From Limoniibacter endophyticus (lineage in GTDB: Bacteria > Pseudomonadota > Alphaproteobacteria > Rhizobiales > Rhizobiaceae): a stretch of DNA of 64,000 nucleotides. The stretch lies in contig NZ_BMZO01000001.1 of NCBI RefSeq assembly GCF_014652835.1, positions 372,001-436,000 of the forward strand. Reading direction: 5' to 3'. Below the pieces are notes generated by a model. The model saw only the letters and a program-made list of their open reading frames with translations, searched no databases and had not been told where the DNA came from. Shown in pieces: positions 9,601-17,108 of this stretch (position 1 is its first letter; each line of letters opens with the position of its first letter). A program made the position numbers and the translations under genes.

Positions 9601-9964
9601 CCATGACGTCACCGTTTAGCAAGGGCCTCAGGCGCAAGCGCACATCAACCGTACCGACATCGGAGAAAACGGTATTTGTCTTCTTGTTGGTGAGAACGAC
9701 GTTATTGACCTGAATTGCGAGAAAGAAACCGTCGTCGAGCCAGACGCGCGCTGCGCCGACATCGACATCCGCATCCTCGCCCGCAAAGCGCTGAAGAATA
9801 CTCTCCGCCTGAGACTGAAGACGAGCTGCGCCCCAAGGGGTCTGGGTCAGCACGAAAGGTATAGCAATCAACAGTATGATCAGTCCGACAAACGCAGACA
9901 AAAGCCAGAACAACGGTCTTTTGCGGAAGGGCCGCTTACGCCCCGTGTTCATCTCGTCCGTCAC
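6638..9964 (-). CDS. DUF3971/AsmA-like C-terminal domain protein (YhdP-type)
   Basis: Very large (1108 residues) envelope protein with one N-terminal membrane anchor (about residues 17-40) and a long periplasmic region rich in beta strands. The DUF3971 portion lies in the middle and the AsmA-like C-terminal part shows GSTFQGTLIDANNRINMTG and GLNRVFGEIPVIGALLGNG near the end. The family includes YhdP, TamB and AsmA; members are thought to bridge the periplasm and move phospholipid to the outer membrane. A similar role here is inferred. It is divergent from the Bcp peroxiredoxin gene and convergent with the PilZ gene. Confidence 0.88.
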   Translation of the reverse strand: MTDEMNTGRKRPFRKRPLFWLLSAFVGLIILLIAIPFVLTQTPWGAARLQSQAESILQRFAGEDADVDVGAARVWLDDGFFLAIQVNNVVLTNKKTNTVFSDVGTVDVRLRLRPLLNGDVMAQSLTFRDAKLSLAQMPQGEEDSRPWLAEIRDENQLLDPDRGLEVILNGLDNGLRAMRRGTIPEVTLENVGLDVSPTTGLGHLVLRHANLHYDQKGRLDLRVDLLAGKNVFKLEGFALAGERNNAIRSFEMALTPAGADRLKASQIFSTNQDITARKGVGSLNVRIKGENADELEGRRIELSGGMTDVTVDLGDQDALPATVDFRAVLAGGARKVEVESLSIRTGRSNFNFNGAIGPDVSAQDTPRYRFELITNDASLSPLDSSEPVLPLGGRIAGTYDPSKNVIAADDIAIRTKGGEAYAEGRVAFGQGAPAIELTLDIPSMPVSHVKQLWPFFSARGARIWVLDNLFEGYVSDSRIDFKVASGRLGNGVPLDRNEISGVFNVTDTRFSIVGDLPPVNEAVGRIAFQGSDVDIALASGVVDAKGKKVKAGNGTLTLRDAGQRPLIGKLEIDLEGDVDALASIAAQAPLNAFRDLPFQPEDLSGTAKGRVVADVPLTRVENMPPLAWRVALDFSKLAIVKPFDGISIADADGTLVVDPQQAQITADASLNGVKGKLNIIEPVRKDAVARKRSVTLSLSDENRDKLVPGLGEMVSGPVNVEASLRDEGGYAVTIDMANATLSLPWIGWSKGKGVAAKASFNLVQDGDRKTLQDFNLVGKSFGASGQIALNKGSLIEAKLTRAKLNDGDNFSVTIARSKGGYRIGANGSALDARALIKHYLAAPGTGGSGGDSNEAVRTSISANIETLRGFGGQSINGFRLDYSGTHPVTGVVSMRGVFPSGALVEAQNGGKQLVVRTSDAGAALSFTDLYRNVQGGSMLFALSQSGRGSYGGQLAIDNFLVVNEPKLKSLVSGTPPGDKRSLNQAINRQLDTTRVQFQRGEALLSFSGGRIDISQGVVRGPEIGSTFQGTLIDANNRINMTGTFMPAYGLNRVFGEIPVIGALLGNGRDRGLIGVTYRLTGLFDSPTLELNPLSAVAPGIFRSIFEYR

Positions 9965-10177
9965 AAATCCGCGCCACGCACCTGCAGGTTTGTATTACAG
10001 GAACGAAGCGCTTGAACCGCGCTCCGAATCCCTTTTGTCTAAGCTGTACCCGCTGACCAAATGCACGGCAAATTACAAAGGCTTAATGAAACGGATTTCC
10101 CCGCTTCACTCGCCTCTCGCATCATGCAAATGACTGTCGGGCTGCGGCGAAGAAAAACAGAGAAGAAGGGCAATGAT

Positions 10178-10645
10178 ATGACGCAACTCGAAGAAGGCCG
10201 CAAAGCTCCGGATTTTTCCATAAAGCTGACGGACAGACGAGCCGCGACGCTCGGGAGCTTCGCTGGCAAACCACTTGTCATCTTCTTCTATCCGAAGGAC
10301 AATACACAGGGTTGTACGCTGGAAGCCAATGAATTCAGCGCCCTTCTCCCCGAGTTCGAGCGCGCGGGCATACAAGTCATCGGCGTCTCGCCGGACGATC
10401 TTAGTAGCCACGAGAAATTCTGCCGCAAGCACGATCTGAAAATCACGCTAGGCTCCGATCCTGAACACGCGATGTTGGAAGCGTATGGAGTGTGGAAGGA
10501 AAAAAGCATGTATGGGCGCACCTACATGGGAGTAGAGCGCACAACCCTCCTCCTGGACAAGGACGGGACCATTATTCGTCTGTGGCCAAAGGTGAAGGCG
10601 GCCGGACATGCAGCGGACGTATTGGAAGCTGCTCGCATACTTTAA
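10178..10645 (+). CDS. bcp: Thiol peroxidase of the Bcp/PrxQ class
   Basis: Peroxiredoxin of 155 residues that reduces hydrogen peroxide and organic hydroperoxides with electrons from thioredoxin. The thioredoxin fold starts with KAPDFSIKLTD; the peroxidatic cysteine is C46 in DNTQGCTLEA, a variant of the usual TPGCT. The partner cysteine five residues on, found in the E. coli enzyme, is replaced by N51, so C82 in HEKFCRKH is the likely resolving residue if there is one. The ATG at 10178 is chosen because GAAGGG lies upstream and family alignment begins there. It is divergent from the AsmA-like gene, with a 213-bp gap. Confidence 0.92.
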   Translation: MTQLEEGRKAPDFSIKLTDRRAATLGSFAGKPLVIFFYPKDNTQGCTLEANEFSALLPEFERAGIQVIGVSPDDLSSHEKFCRKHDLKITLGSDPEHAMLEAYGVWKEKSMYGRTYMGVERTTLLLDKDGTIIRLWPKVKAAGHAADVLEAARIL

Positions 10646-10742
10646 CAATCCTTGCATACGGCTCCGGCTGGACAGGCTTTATTAACCTTAACAGTCGATG
10701 ATTGCCTTGACCTAAAGGCAAGCAGTCAGAGGCTCCTCATCC

Positions 10743-12032
10743 GTGGCCAATCCAGCGCATTCCAGCGTCTTCGAGAAACGTCGCGAGCCGCACACGATCA
10801 TCATCGCGCGTGGTGAAAAATTGTACCATTTCACGGTACGACCCTGGTTTTTCATCTTCACCTCCATTCTCCTCGCGCTCGTTGCCACAAGCGTGATTTT
10901 GTCTGCGGGTTACCTGATCTTTCGTGATGACCTCGTCGCGGCGACAGCAACACATAACGCCCGCATGCGCCAAGGATACGAAAGTCGCATCGCTCTTCTC
11001 CGCGCCCAGCTCGACCGCGTCACCAGCCGTCAGATCCTGGATCAGGAACTGATGGAGACGAAGGTAGCCGAGCTTTTGCAGCGCCAGATCAATCTGACTG
11101 AACGCCAAAACAAGCTTGCACCATTAATTGGCACCGCTGACGCGTCGCAATTTGCAGAAGTTGAGGATACGCCGCTCGACTTTGCTGCACCGGACAACGA
11201 TCGAGCGACGCCTGCCCTTGTTCCGCTTGGACATACGCCGACCGTACAGCAATCCGATCCGTTCTCTCTTCTGCGCCTCGGCAACGAGGAACCGAATAAG
11301 AACGACAAATCCGCGCTACTCACGTCGGGCGATGAAGCAGACCGTCTATTTCTATTTATCAATAACTCCCTCAAAGAAATTGAAAAGAAACAAGAAAAGC
11401 GTCTAAGCATTCTCGTCGAAAATCTCGTAGGAAATGTGGAGCAGATCGAGGCTGCATTAAAGTCTGCCGGACTCACACGCTACATCAGCCTCAGCGCTGA
11501 CGAAGCGGTTGGAGGGCCTTACATCGCAATTGACGACGATGCCGGCTTCGAAACGAAGGTCTCTCAACTTGACCTTGCTCTGATGCAGTTCGACAGGATG
11601 GTGGGCTATGCTCGCCAATTTCCGCTTGCTAATCCTAGTCCTGGCACCCCTGTCAGCAGCACGTTTGGGGTGCGTCGCGACCCGTTGATCGGACGACCCG
11701 CCATGCATGCCGGTATGGATTTCGCCGTACCGACAGGAACGCCGGTGAGAGCTACGGCCGAAGGTACAGTGGTCGCGGCTGGCTCGAATGGCGGTTATGG
11801 CAATATGATCGAGATCGAACATGCTAATGGCTTCACCACGCGTTATGCGCATCTCAGCCGCATCACCGTCAGCGAAGGCCAGAAGGTCGGGACAGGTGAC
11901 TTTATAGGGCACAGCGGGAATACGGGACGCTCGACGGGCCCTCATCTACATTACGAGATCCGTCGCGATGGCGAGGCGGTCAATCCACTGCCCTTCATCA
12001 ACGCCGGATACAAGATCAGCGGAATTCTGTAG
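10743..12032 (+). CDS. M23 family metallopeptidase with N-terminal membrane anchor and coiled coil
   Basis: Peptidoglycan endopeptidase of the LytM (M23) family, 429 residues. A transmembrane helix at about 36-60 anchors it in the inner membrane; a heptad-rich region follows (about 75-125 and 210-245), and the catalytic LytM domain occupies roughly 300-420. All four zinc/catalytic positions are intact: H322 and D326 in HAGMDFAVP, and H401 and H403 in GPHLHYEIR. It should therefore cut cross-links, unlike the degenerate LytM protein at 30.3-31.5 kb. The start is a GTG at 10743, with AGAGG upstream. It resembles MepM-type enzymes with an N-terminal anchor. Confidence 0.92.
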   Translation: MANPAHSSVFEKRREPHTIIIARGEKLYHFTVRPWFFIFTSILLALVATSVILSAGYLIFRDDLVAATATHNARMRQGYESRIALLRAQLDRVTSRQILDQELMETKVAELLQRQINLTERQNKLAPLIGTADASQFAEVEDTPLDFAAPDNDRATPALVPLGHTPTVQQSDPFSLLRLGNEEPNKNDKSALLTSGDEADRLFLFINNSLKEIEKKQEKRLSILVENLVGNVEQIEAALKSAGLTRYISLSADEAVGGPYIAIDDDAGFETKVSQLDLALMQFDRMVGYARQFPLANPSPGTPVSSTFGVRRDPLIGRPAMHAGMDFAVPTGTPVRATAEGTVVAAGSNGGYGNMIEIEHANGFTTRYAHLSRITVSEGQKVGTGDFIGHSGNTGRSTGPHLHYEIRRDGEAVNPLPFINAGYKISGIL

Positions 12033-12043
12033 CGGCTACAGGA

Positions 12044-12682
12044 TCAGAGACTGTCGATAACCCATTGAGTCAGCTCTACGGCAACTTGCGCAAAAGCGCG
12101 ATCGATAGCGTTGGCATAAGCGTCGTTACCGCCAGCCTGCATGGAAGCGCGTGCAGTGAAACTGCGCGATGCAGCGACCTGGCCATTGCGGTCGTTGAGC
12201 AGCCGGGCATAAATTTCGACATTTGCCGTATTGCCATTATCGACCGCCACATCAAAGGCACGAATTTCCGTCTGTACCTGATAGTCGATTGCCAACCCCT
12301 CGCCCGACTTGCCGACGCCACGGAACTTATCGGCCTTCTGCAAGGTTTCGATCAGCTTGGCCTGCACAAGCGGCGGAAGGCGGTCCGCCCACTGGGCACC
12401 GCTCAAATAGGAAATCTCCGTCGGCCGCGGCTGAACAACGATTCGTTCGCCATCATAAGCTTTCAGAGCCGTCGGCTCCGTCACAAGAAGCTGCACACCC
12501 GAGCGAACACCGCCGCTATAAGTGGAGGCCGGAGAGGATAATGAGAACGTGTCGAGCGCCGCAGGGCCCGCGCCAAGCAGGGCACATCCGGAAAGAAAAT
12601 TTCCAGCCAGAAGGATGGCAATGACGAGGCCGGACGTTTTCACCATGCGACGATCCTCATTTTTTAACTCAATAATACGCAT
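12044..12682 (-). CDS. PqiC/DUF330-type transport auxiliary lipoprotein
   Basis: Outer-membrane-type lipoprotein belonging to the ABC-type transport auxiliary family (PqiC, DUF330/YmbA), which works with MCE proteins in moving lipids across the periplasm. A lipobox FLSGC places the lipidated cysteine at residue 33. The following ~170 residues show the family's EISYLSGAQWADRLPPLVQAKL. It is the last gene of the Mla-type operon and its ATG overlaps the mlaD stop (TGATG), with GAGG five bases upstream. An internal ATG at 12646, also with a GAGG eight bases away, would give a more classical signal peptide; either is possible. Confidence 0.88.
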   Translation of the reverse strand: MRIIELKNEDRRMVKTSGLVIAILLAGNFLSGCALLGAGPAALDTFSLSSPASTYSGGVRSGVQLLVTEPTALKAYDGERIVVQPRPTEISYLSGAQWADRLPPLVQAKLIETLQKADKFRGVGKSGEGLAIDYQVQTEIRAFDVAVDNGNTANVEIYARLLNDRNGQVAASRSFTARASMQAGGNDAYANAIDRAFAQVAVELTQWVIDSL

Positions 12683-13647
12683 CAGCGCCTCGCCCGGCCA
12701 TCATATTCGCGAACCTGCCCGTCGCCACCAGTAATGATACGCTGGGGGTTCTTTTCGAGTTCGCTGACCGCGCGTTCAATACGCGTGATCGAGCGGCGGC
12801 TTTCTTGGATCAAAGCCTCAAAATCACGCAATCCCTGGCCCGAGAACCTGGTCAATCCGTCAGTGATCGGCGCCACGCGAGAATTGATGCTTTCCGCTGT
12901 CTCGCGAACCGCTGCCAGCGTACGCCGCGCATCTTCGATCACGCCATCCGCCTCTTCCCCTCCGAGCACCTCTTCGGCGCGCGCAAGCACGTTATTCAAC
13001 CGATCCGACGCTTGGTTAAGTCTCTGACCAATCACGCGAGCGTCGGCCATGAACTGATTGATATTGCTACTATTATCAGAAAGTGCCTTGGAGAAGTTCT
13101 CAACATTCTGCGCCGTCTGCTGCAACGGCTCGCGAACATTGTTGACAAAGCCCTCGAGCGATTTCAGAACCGCATCAGCGCGCGCGAAGATATCCTGAGC
13201 CGTCTCCAGAAGGTTCGTCACCGCAGACGGATTGGCCGAAATCACGGCGATCTGATCATTAGCTTCGGCGACGTCGAGCAGATTTGGTTCGTTAAGATCG
13301 GCACCGGTCAACGAAATGTTTGATTGGCCTGTCAGCCCCGCAATACCAAGATCGACGCGCGTAGACTGCGTGATCGGAGTGTTACGATCAACCCGCGTAT
13401 CGGCAATCGCGACATTCGGATTGCTCACGTCAATATAGACGCGTCCCACTTCACCGACCTTCACACCATTGAAATAGACGATGCTGCCCCGGGCCAAACC
13501 AGACGCAGATCCCGGAATGCGTACGCGTAACAGGGCAACCTCACCGCGCTCACCTATACCGGAAGACCAGTAGACGAAGCCGAAGGCTGCGAGGATCGCG
13601 ACCAGCGTGAAGATGCCGACAGTCACATAATTGGCTCTGGTTTCCAT
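12682..13647 (-). CDS. MlaD family MCE-domain protein
   Basis: Periplasmic lipid-binding component of an MCE transporter, 321 residues. A single N-terminal helix (about residues 8-28) anchors it; the MCE domain follows (about 38-118), with LLRVRIPGSASGLARGSIV and FNGVKVGEV as recognisable stretches. The C-terminal half is a long alpha-helical region, fitting a tube- or needle-like extension towards the outer membrane. It starts one base after the ATPase stop and overlaps the downstream lipoprotein gene, so the operon is tightly coupled. Substrate presumably phospholipid; direction of transport unknown. Confidence 0.92.
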   Translation of the reverse strand: METRANYVTVGIFTLVAILAAFGFVYWSSGIGERGEVALLRVRIPGSASGLARGSIVYFNGVKVGEVGRVYIDVSNPNVAIADTRVDRNTPITQSTRVDLGIAGLTGQSNISLTGADLNEPNLLDVAEANDQIAVISANPSAVTNLLETAQDIFARADAVLKSLEGFVNNVREPLQQTAQNVENFSKALSDNSSNINQFMADARVIGQRLNQASDRLNNVLARAEEVLGGEEADGVIEDARRTLAAVRETAESINSRVAPITDGLTRFSGQGLRDFEALIQESRRSITRIERAVSELEKNPQRIITGGDGQVREYDGRARR

Positions 13648-13648
13648 A

Positions 13649-14467
13649 TTAATTCCGTGCGGTCAGATCGATCTGGCGGGCCCGCTTGCCGCGGAAATAG
13701 GATTTCACCCAAGGTTCTTCACTGGCAAGCATGTCTTGCAGCGAGCCTTCCACCAGCACTTTCTTTTGTCCCAGCACCGCAATCCGGTCACATACGGAAA
13801 ACAGGCTATCGAGGTCGTGAGTTACCATATAGACGGTCAAACCCATGGTGTCGCGCATTTTGGCCACCAGCTCATCGAAGTCGGCAGCACCGATCGGATC
13901 GAGACCCGAGGTAGGCTCGTCGAGAAAGATAATGTCAGGATCGAGCGCCAAGGCGCGTGCAAGGGCGGCGCGCTTGATCATGCCGCCAGACAGTTCGGAA
14001 GGATATTTGTCTGCCGCATCGGCTGGGAGGCCGACAAGCTTGATCTTCAGGAGAGCCAGCTCGTCCATCAGTCTCTGTGGCAAATCGAGATATTCGCGCA
14101 TCGGAACCTGTACGTTTTCCTTCACCGTCAGGGCCGAAAAAAGCGCACCATGCTGGAACAGCACGCCTATACGCATATCAACAGCCACACGCTCGGCATC
14201 GTTGATCTCATCCGTGTTTAGGCCGAATATCTCGATAGTGCCGCTACTCTTGCGATTAAGGCCGAGGATTGTCCGCAAAAGGACAGATTTGCCGGCACCA
14301 GAGGCGCCAACAAAGCCCAGGATCTCCCCTCGATAAATGTCCAGCGACAAATGATCCAACACGGCTTTCGGACCAAAGGATACACTTACATCGCGTACCT
14401 TGAGAATAACGTCACGATCCGCATTCTGTGGCGGAGCGGACGCGGCTTCCAGGTCTTGATCTTGCAT
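13649..14467 (-). CDS. MlaF-type ABC transporter ATP-binding protein
   Basis: ATPase of the Mla-type lipid transporter, 272 residues. Walker A is GASGAGKSVLLR, the ABC signature is ELSGGMIKRAALARA and Walker B is IIFLDEPTSGLDP, followed by the switch histidine in MVTHDLDS. The start is set at the ATG at 14467: the reading frame extends to 14539, but that would overlap the permease gene and adds 24 residues without family match. The N-terminal MQDQDLEAAS segment before the first beta strand is short and probably disordered. It lies 22 bases after the permease gene. Confidence 0.93.
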   Translation of the reverse strand: MQDQDLEAASAPPQNADRDVILKVRDVSVSFGPKAVLDHLSLDIYRGEILGFVGASGAGKSVLLRTILGLNRKSSGTIEIFGLNTDEINDAERVAVDMRIGVLFQHGALFSALTVKENVQVPMREYLDLPQRLMDELALLKIKLVGLPADAADKYPSELSGGMIKRAALARALALDPDIIFLDEPTSGLDPIGAADFDELVAKMRDTMGLTVYMVTHDLDSLFSVCDRIAVLGQKKVLVEGSLQDMLASEEPWVKSYFRGKRARQIDLTARN

Positions 14468-14489
14468 ATGTTCCACCGCCTCCCTCTTC

Positions 14490-15635
14490 TCAGAAATCGA
14501 TCGCGGCGTAGAACATGGCAAAAAGGCCATCAACGACAATGACGACGAAGATCGATTTCACCACGGAGGATGTCACGCGCGCGCCCAGCGACTCCGCCGA
14601 GCCGCCGACTTTCATACCTTCCACGGAAGCCAGGATGCCGATAATCAAAGCCATGAAGGGGGCCTTGATGAGACCCGCAAAGATCGTCGATAGATCGATA
14701 CTCTCTCGCAAACGGTCTATGAAGATCGTCGGCGTGATTCCTGAATAGAAATAGGACACTGCGACAGCTCCTCCCAATGCAGCGAAATTGGCTGCAACCG
14801 TGAGGCACGGCAGCGCAATGACAAGCGCCACTAGACGCGGGAAAACGAGGACGCCGACGGGATTAAGGCCGATGACTGTAAGTGCATCGACCTCTTCGCG
14901 CATCTTCATCGAGCCGATTTCAGCCGTGATCGCGCTGCCTGAGCGACCTGCAATCATGATGGCGGTCAGCAATACACCGAGTTCGCGCAGCACCAGAATG
15001 CTCACAAGATCAACGACGAAGATTTCCGCGCCGAAATAGCGCAGCTGAAACGCGCCCTGTTGCGCAACAATGGCTCCGACAATAGCGGACATGAGCATGA
15101 CGATCGGAATGGCGCCGACGCCCATCTTGTCAATTTGACTGACAATGGCCGCGGGATTGATCGTCTGCCTGCGTCCGGCCTTCATTTGCGCACCCTGGAT
15201 CGTCGACCCCAGAATGTGCATGGCAAAAATGAAATCGCGATAGAAGCCAACGACAATACGACCGAGCGCTTCGAGAAATCGGACGACGATATTAGGGCGG
15301 TTGCGCGCATCCGCGTCATCATCGCCTTCGCGTGTCTCAGCAATCGCGTTGAGCAGGATGTCCGCGTTTTCGCTGCGTCCCTCGATCCGAGTCTCAAGAT
15401 TGGCCATGTTGCGTTTGGCAATGAGGCGGTCGATCAACCAGGCGCCGGCCGTGTCCATGCGACCGATCTGCGAAAGGTCAAGCGAAAGCGGTTGGCCGGA
15501 CGATTCTCTCTCCACCTTGCGCATATGCTGATCAACCGAATGGATACGGCGCGTCGTCCAGTTGCCGGACAGCACCAGCACCCGCGCATCACCACTCTCC
15601 TGCCAATCCAGCTTCGGCTCCGCGGAATCTGCCAT
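14490..15635 (-). CDS. MlaE family permease with N-terminal STAS domain
   Basis: Inner-membrane permease of the Mla-type transporter, 381 residues. The first ~100 residues form a STAS domain (VLVLSGNWTTRRI, then SLDLSQIGRMDTAGAWLIDR), which is the equivalent of the separate MlaB subunit of E. coli, here fused to the permease. The rest is the MlaE permease, with VMLMSAIVGAIVAQQGAFQL, LRELGVLLTAIMIAGRSGSA and EIGSMKMREEVDAL. It is the promoter-proximal gene of the four-gene operon; 201 bases separate it from the divergent epimerase gene. Confidence 0.94.
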   Translation of the reverse strand: MADSAEPKLDWQESGDARVLVLSGNWTTRRIHSVDQHMRKVERESSGQPLSLDLSQIGRMDTAGAWLIDRLIAKRNMANLETRIEGRSENADILLNAIAETREGDDDADARNRPNIVVRFLEALGRIVVGFYRDFIFAMHILGSTIQGAQMKAGRRQTINPAAIVSQIDKMGVGAIPIVMLMSAIVGAIVAQQGAFQLRYFGAEIFVVDLVSILVLRELGVLLTAIMIAGRSGSAITAEIGSMKMREEVDALTVIGLNPVGVLVFPRLVALVIALPCLTVAANFAALGGAVAVSYFYSGITPTIFIDRLRESIDLSTIFAGLIKAPFMALIIGILASVEGMKVGGSAESLGARVTSSVVKSIFVVIVVDGLFAMFYAAIDF

Positions 15636-15787
15636 TTCTCTCTTTTCTTTCCCTCGCTTGCATAGAAGGAATCGAAAGTGAGGTTCGATCCGCTCGCAAG
15701 ACCGTGGAGGGAAAAATCTGTACCACTATCATCCTATAATCGTGGAATTTACATAGTTTACCCATGAAAGCGACGCGGATTTCGATC

Positions 15788-15802
15788 TTAACCGGTTATT
15801 AA
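15788..15802. promoter_or_regulatory. CtrA-like box TTAA-N7-TTAA
   Basis: The sequence TTAACCGGTTATTAA matches exactly the full CtrA recognition consensus (TTAA, seven bases, TTAA) known from Caulobacter and Rhizobiales. It ends 34 bases before the dgcA start codon, so it would overlap that promoter, and lies about 150 bases upstream of the divergent mla operon. By base composition I would expect roughly 0.3 such sites by chance in 64 kb, so it is suggestive but not proof. Confidence 0.45.
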
Positions 15803-15836
15803 TCCTGTTTATCCTGTCAAATTTCGAGGATTTCAA

Positions 15837-16814
15837 ATGAAGCGTGATATTTCTGTCGCCATCGAACGCTTCCCTATCGCGGGGCATTTCACGATCGCCC
15901 GCGGTTCGCGCACCGAAGCTACGGTGATCGTTGCGACGATTCGCATGGACGGTTCGGTCGGTCGGGGCGAATGCGTACCTTATGCGCGTTATGGCGAGTC
16001 GTTAGAGAGTGTGGCAGAACAGGTGCAGAACGTCCGCGCTGCTGTTCAGGACGGCGCAACGCGGAAGGATTTGCTCACTCTTCTGCCCGCCGGCGCAGCA
16101 CGCAACGCCGTGGATTGCGCGCTTTGGGACCTGGAAGCACGGCGCAGCGGTATTAGCGTTGCTGATACACTTGGCGTTCGACTGTCACCCCTGACAACAG
16201 CGTTCACGCTCTCGCTAGATACAGCGGAAGCCATGGCGGCAAAAACGCGTGCGAATGCACAGCGCCCTCTGCTCAAGATCAAACTCGGCTCAGAGAATGA
16301 CGCTGCCCGCATGGAAGCAATTTCTAAAGCCGCACCTAATGCTCGCCTCATCATCGATGCCAACGAGGGCTGGAACGCCGATAATATCGAAGAGAATTTT
16401 GCCGCAGCAGCACGCTTTCGCGTAGATCTGATCGAACAGCCCCTGCCCGCCGGAAAAGATGATTTACTAACGCAGATTAAGCGCCCAGTTCCGATTTGTG
16501 CCGATGAAAGCGTCCACGGCGATGAAGATCTCGACGGCCTCCTTGGCAAATATGATTTCGTCAATATCAAGCTCGACAAGACCGGCGGGTTGACCGCTGC
16601 GCTCAAGGTAAAGGCCGCAGCGCAGCAGCATGGTTTCGGCCTGATGATTGGCTGCATGGTGGGATCGTCGCTCGCCATGGCGCCAGCACTCTACCTGGCG
16701 CAGGATGCCGAGTTCGTAGACCTCGACGGTCCTCTCTTGCTCGCGAGAGACCGAGATGGCGGTCTGCGCTACGAAGGTTCCACCATCTTTCCGCCGGATA
16801 CTCTATGGGGCTAA
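15837..16814 (+). CDS. dgcA: Dipeptide epimerase / N-acetyl-D-glutamate racemase-like enolase superfamily enzyme
   Basis: Enolase-superfamily enzyme of 325 residues, of the L-Ala-D/L-Glu epimerase type used in recycling murein peptides; the near relative DgcA racemises N-acetyl-D-glutamate, and sequence alone does not separate the two. Catalytic lysines are in LLKIKLG (K147/K149) and in NIKLDKTGG (K245/K248); metal ligands are D174 in DANEGW, E200 in EQPLP and D223 in ADES. A GAGG motif precedes the ATG. A CtrA-like box lies 34 bases upstream. No dgcN-like gene is adjacent, which slightly favours the dipeptide epimerase role. Confidence 0.85.
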   Translation: MKRDISVAIERFPIAGHFTIARGSRTEATVIVATIRMDGSVGRGECVPYARYGESLESVAEQVQNVRAAVQDGATRKDLLTLLPAGAARNAVDCALWDLEARRSGISVADTLGVRLSPLTTAFTLSLDTAEAMAAKTRANAQRPLLKIKLGSENDAARMEAISKAAPNARLIIDANEGWNADNIEENFAAAARFRVDLIEQPLPAGKDDLLTQIKRPVPICADESVHGDEDLDGLLGKYDFVNIKLDKTGGLTAALKVKAAAQQHGFGLMIGCMVGSSLAMAPALYLAQDAEFVDLDGPLLLARDRDGGLRYEGSTIFPPDTLWG

Positions 16815-16816
16815 AC

Positions 16817-17101
16817 TCAACTACCTGTGCGCCAGAATTCCGGAGAAGCGTCGTGACTTCCGCTGTGACGTACCATACGTTTCAACACCAACGCCGCAAT
16901 GTGCAGCTCCCTGTCAACATATGCAGGATTGGCCGCGCCGTAACGGTAACGCTCAATGGCGCTCGTCGGCCCGTGCCGTGCCGGGTTGGCGTTGATTGCG
17001 ACAGCATTTGCGGAAATACGTCCAACACCGCGTGCGCGAACCGGCATCACCGGTTGGTCAAACATCATGCTCCGCCCCGCCCTGTGCGTTTCGAACATCA
17101 T
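16817..17101 (-). CDS. Hypothetical protein, small, unknown
   Basis: Open frame of 94 codons filling the gap between dgcA and the phosphoesterase gene. I do not recognise a family. Support for it being real: an AGGGGAG ribosome binding site right before a double ATG (17101/17098), only seven bases after the phosphoesterase stop on the same strand, and codon choice like its neighbours. The product is basic, has no signal peptide or membrane helix, and its most protein-like part is NPAYVDRELHIAALVLKRM near the middle. Its stop lies two bases from the stop of the convergent dgcA. It could still be chance. Confidence 0.5.
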   Translation of the reverse strand: MMFETHRAGRSMMFDQPVMPVRARGVGRISANAVAINANPARHGPTSAIERYRYGAANPAYVDRELHIAALVLKRMVRHSGSHDASPEFWRTGS

Positions 17102-17108
17102 CGCTCCC

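Noticed and set aside
5057-10691. The same 14-mer (tttattaaccttaa) upstream of the PAS gene (5057-5070) and the M23 gene (10678-10691)
   Set aside because: Several identical 14-mers are expected by chance among all pairs in 64 kb, and the distances to the two start codons differ greatly.
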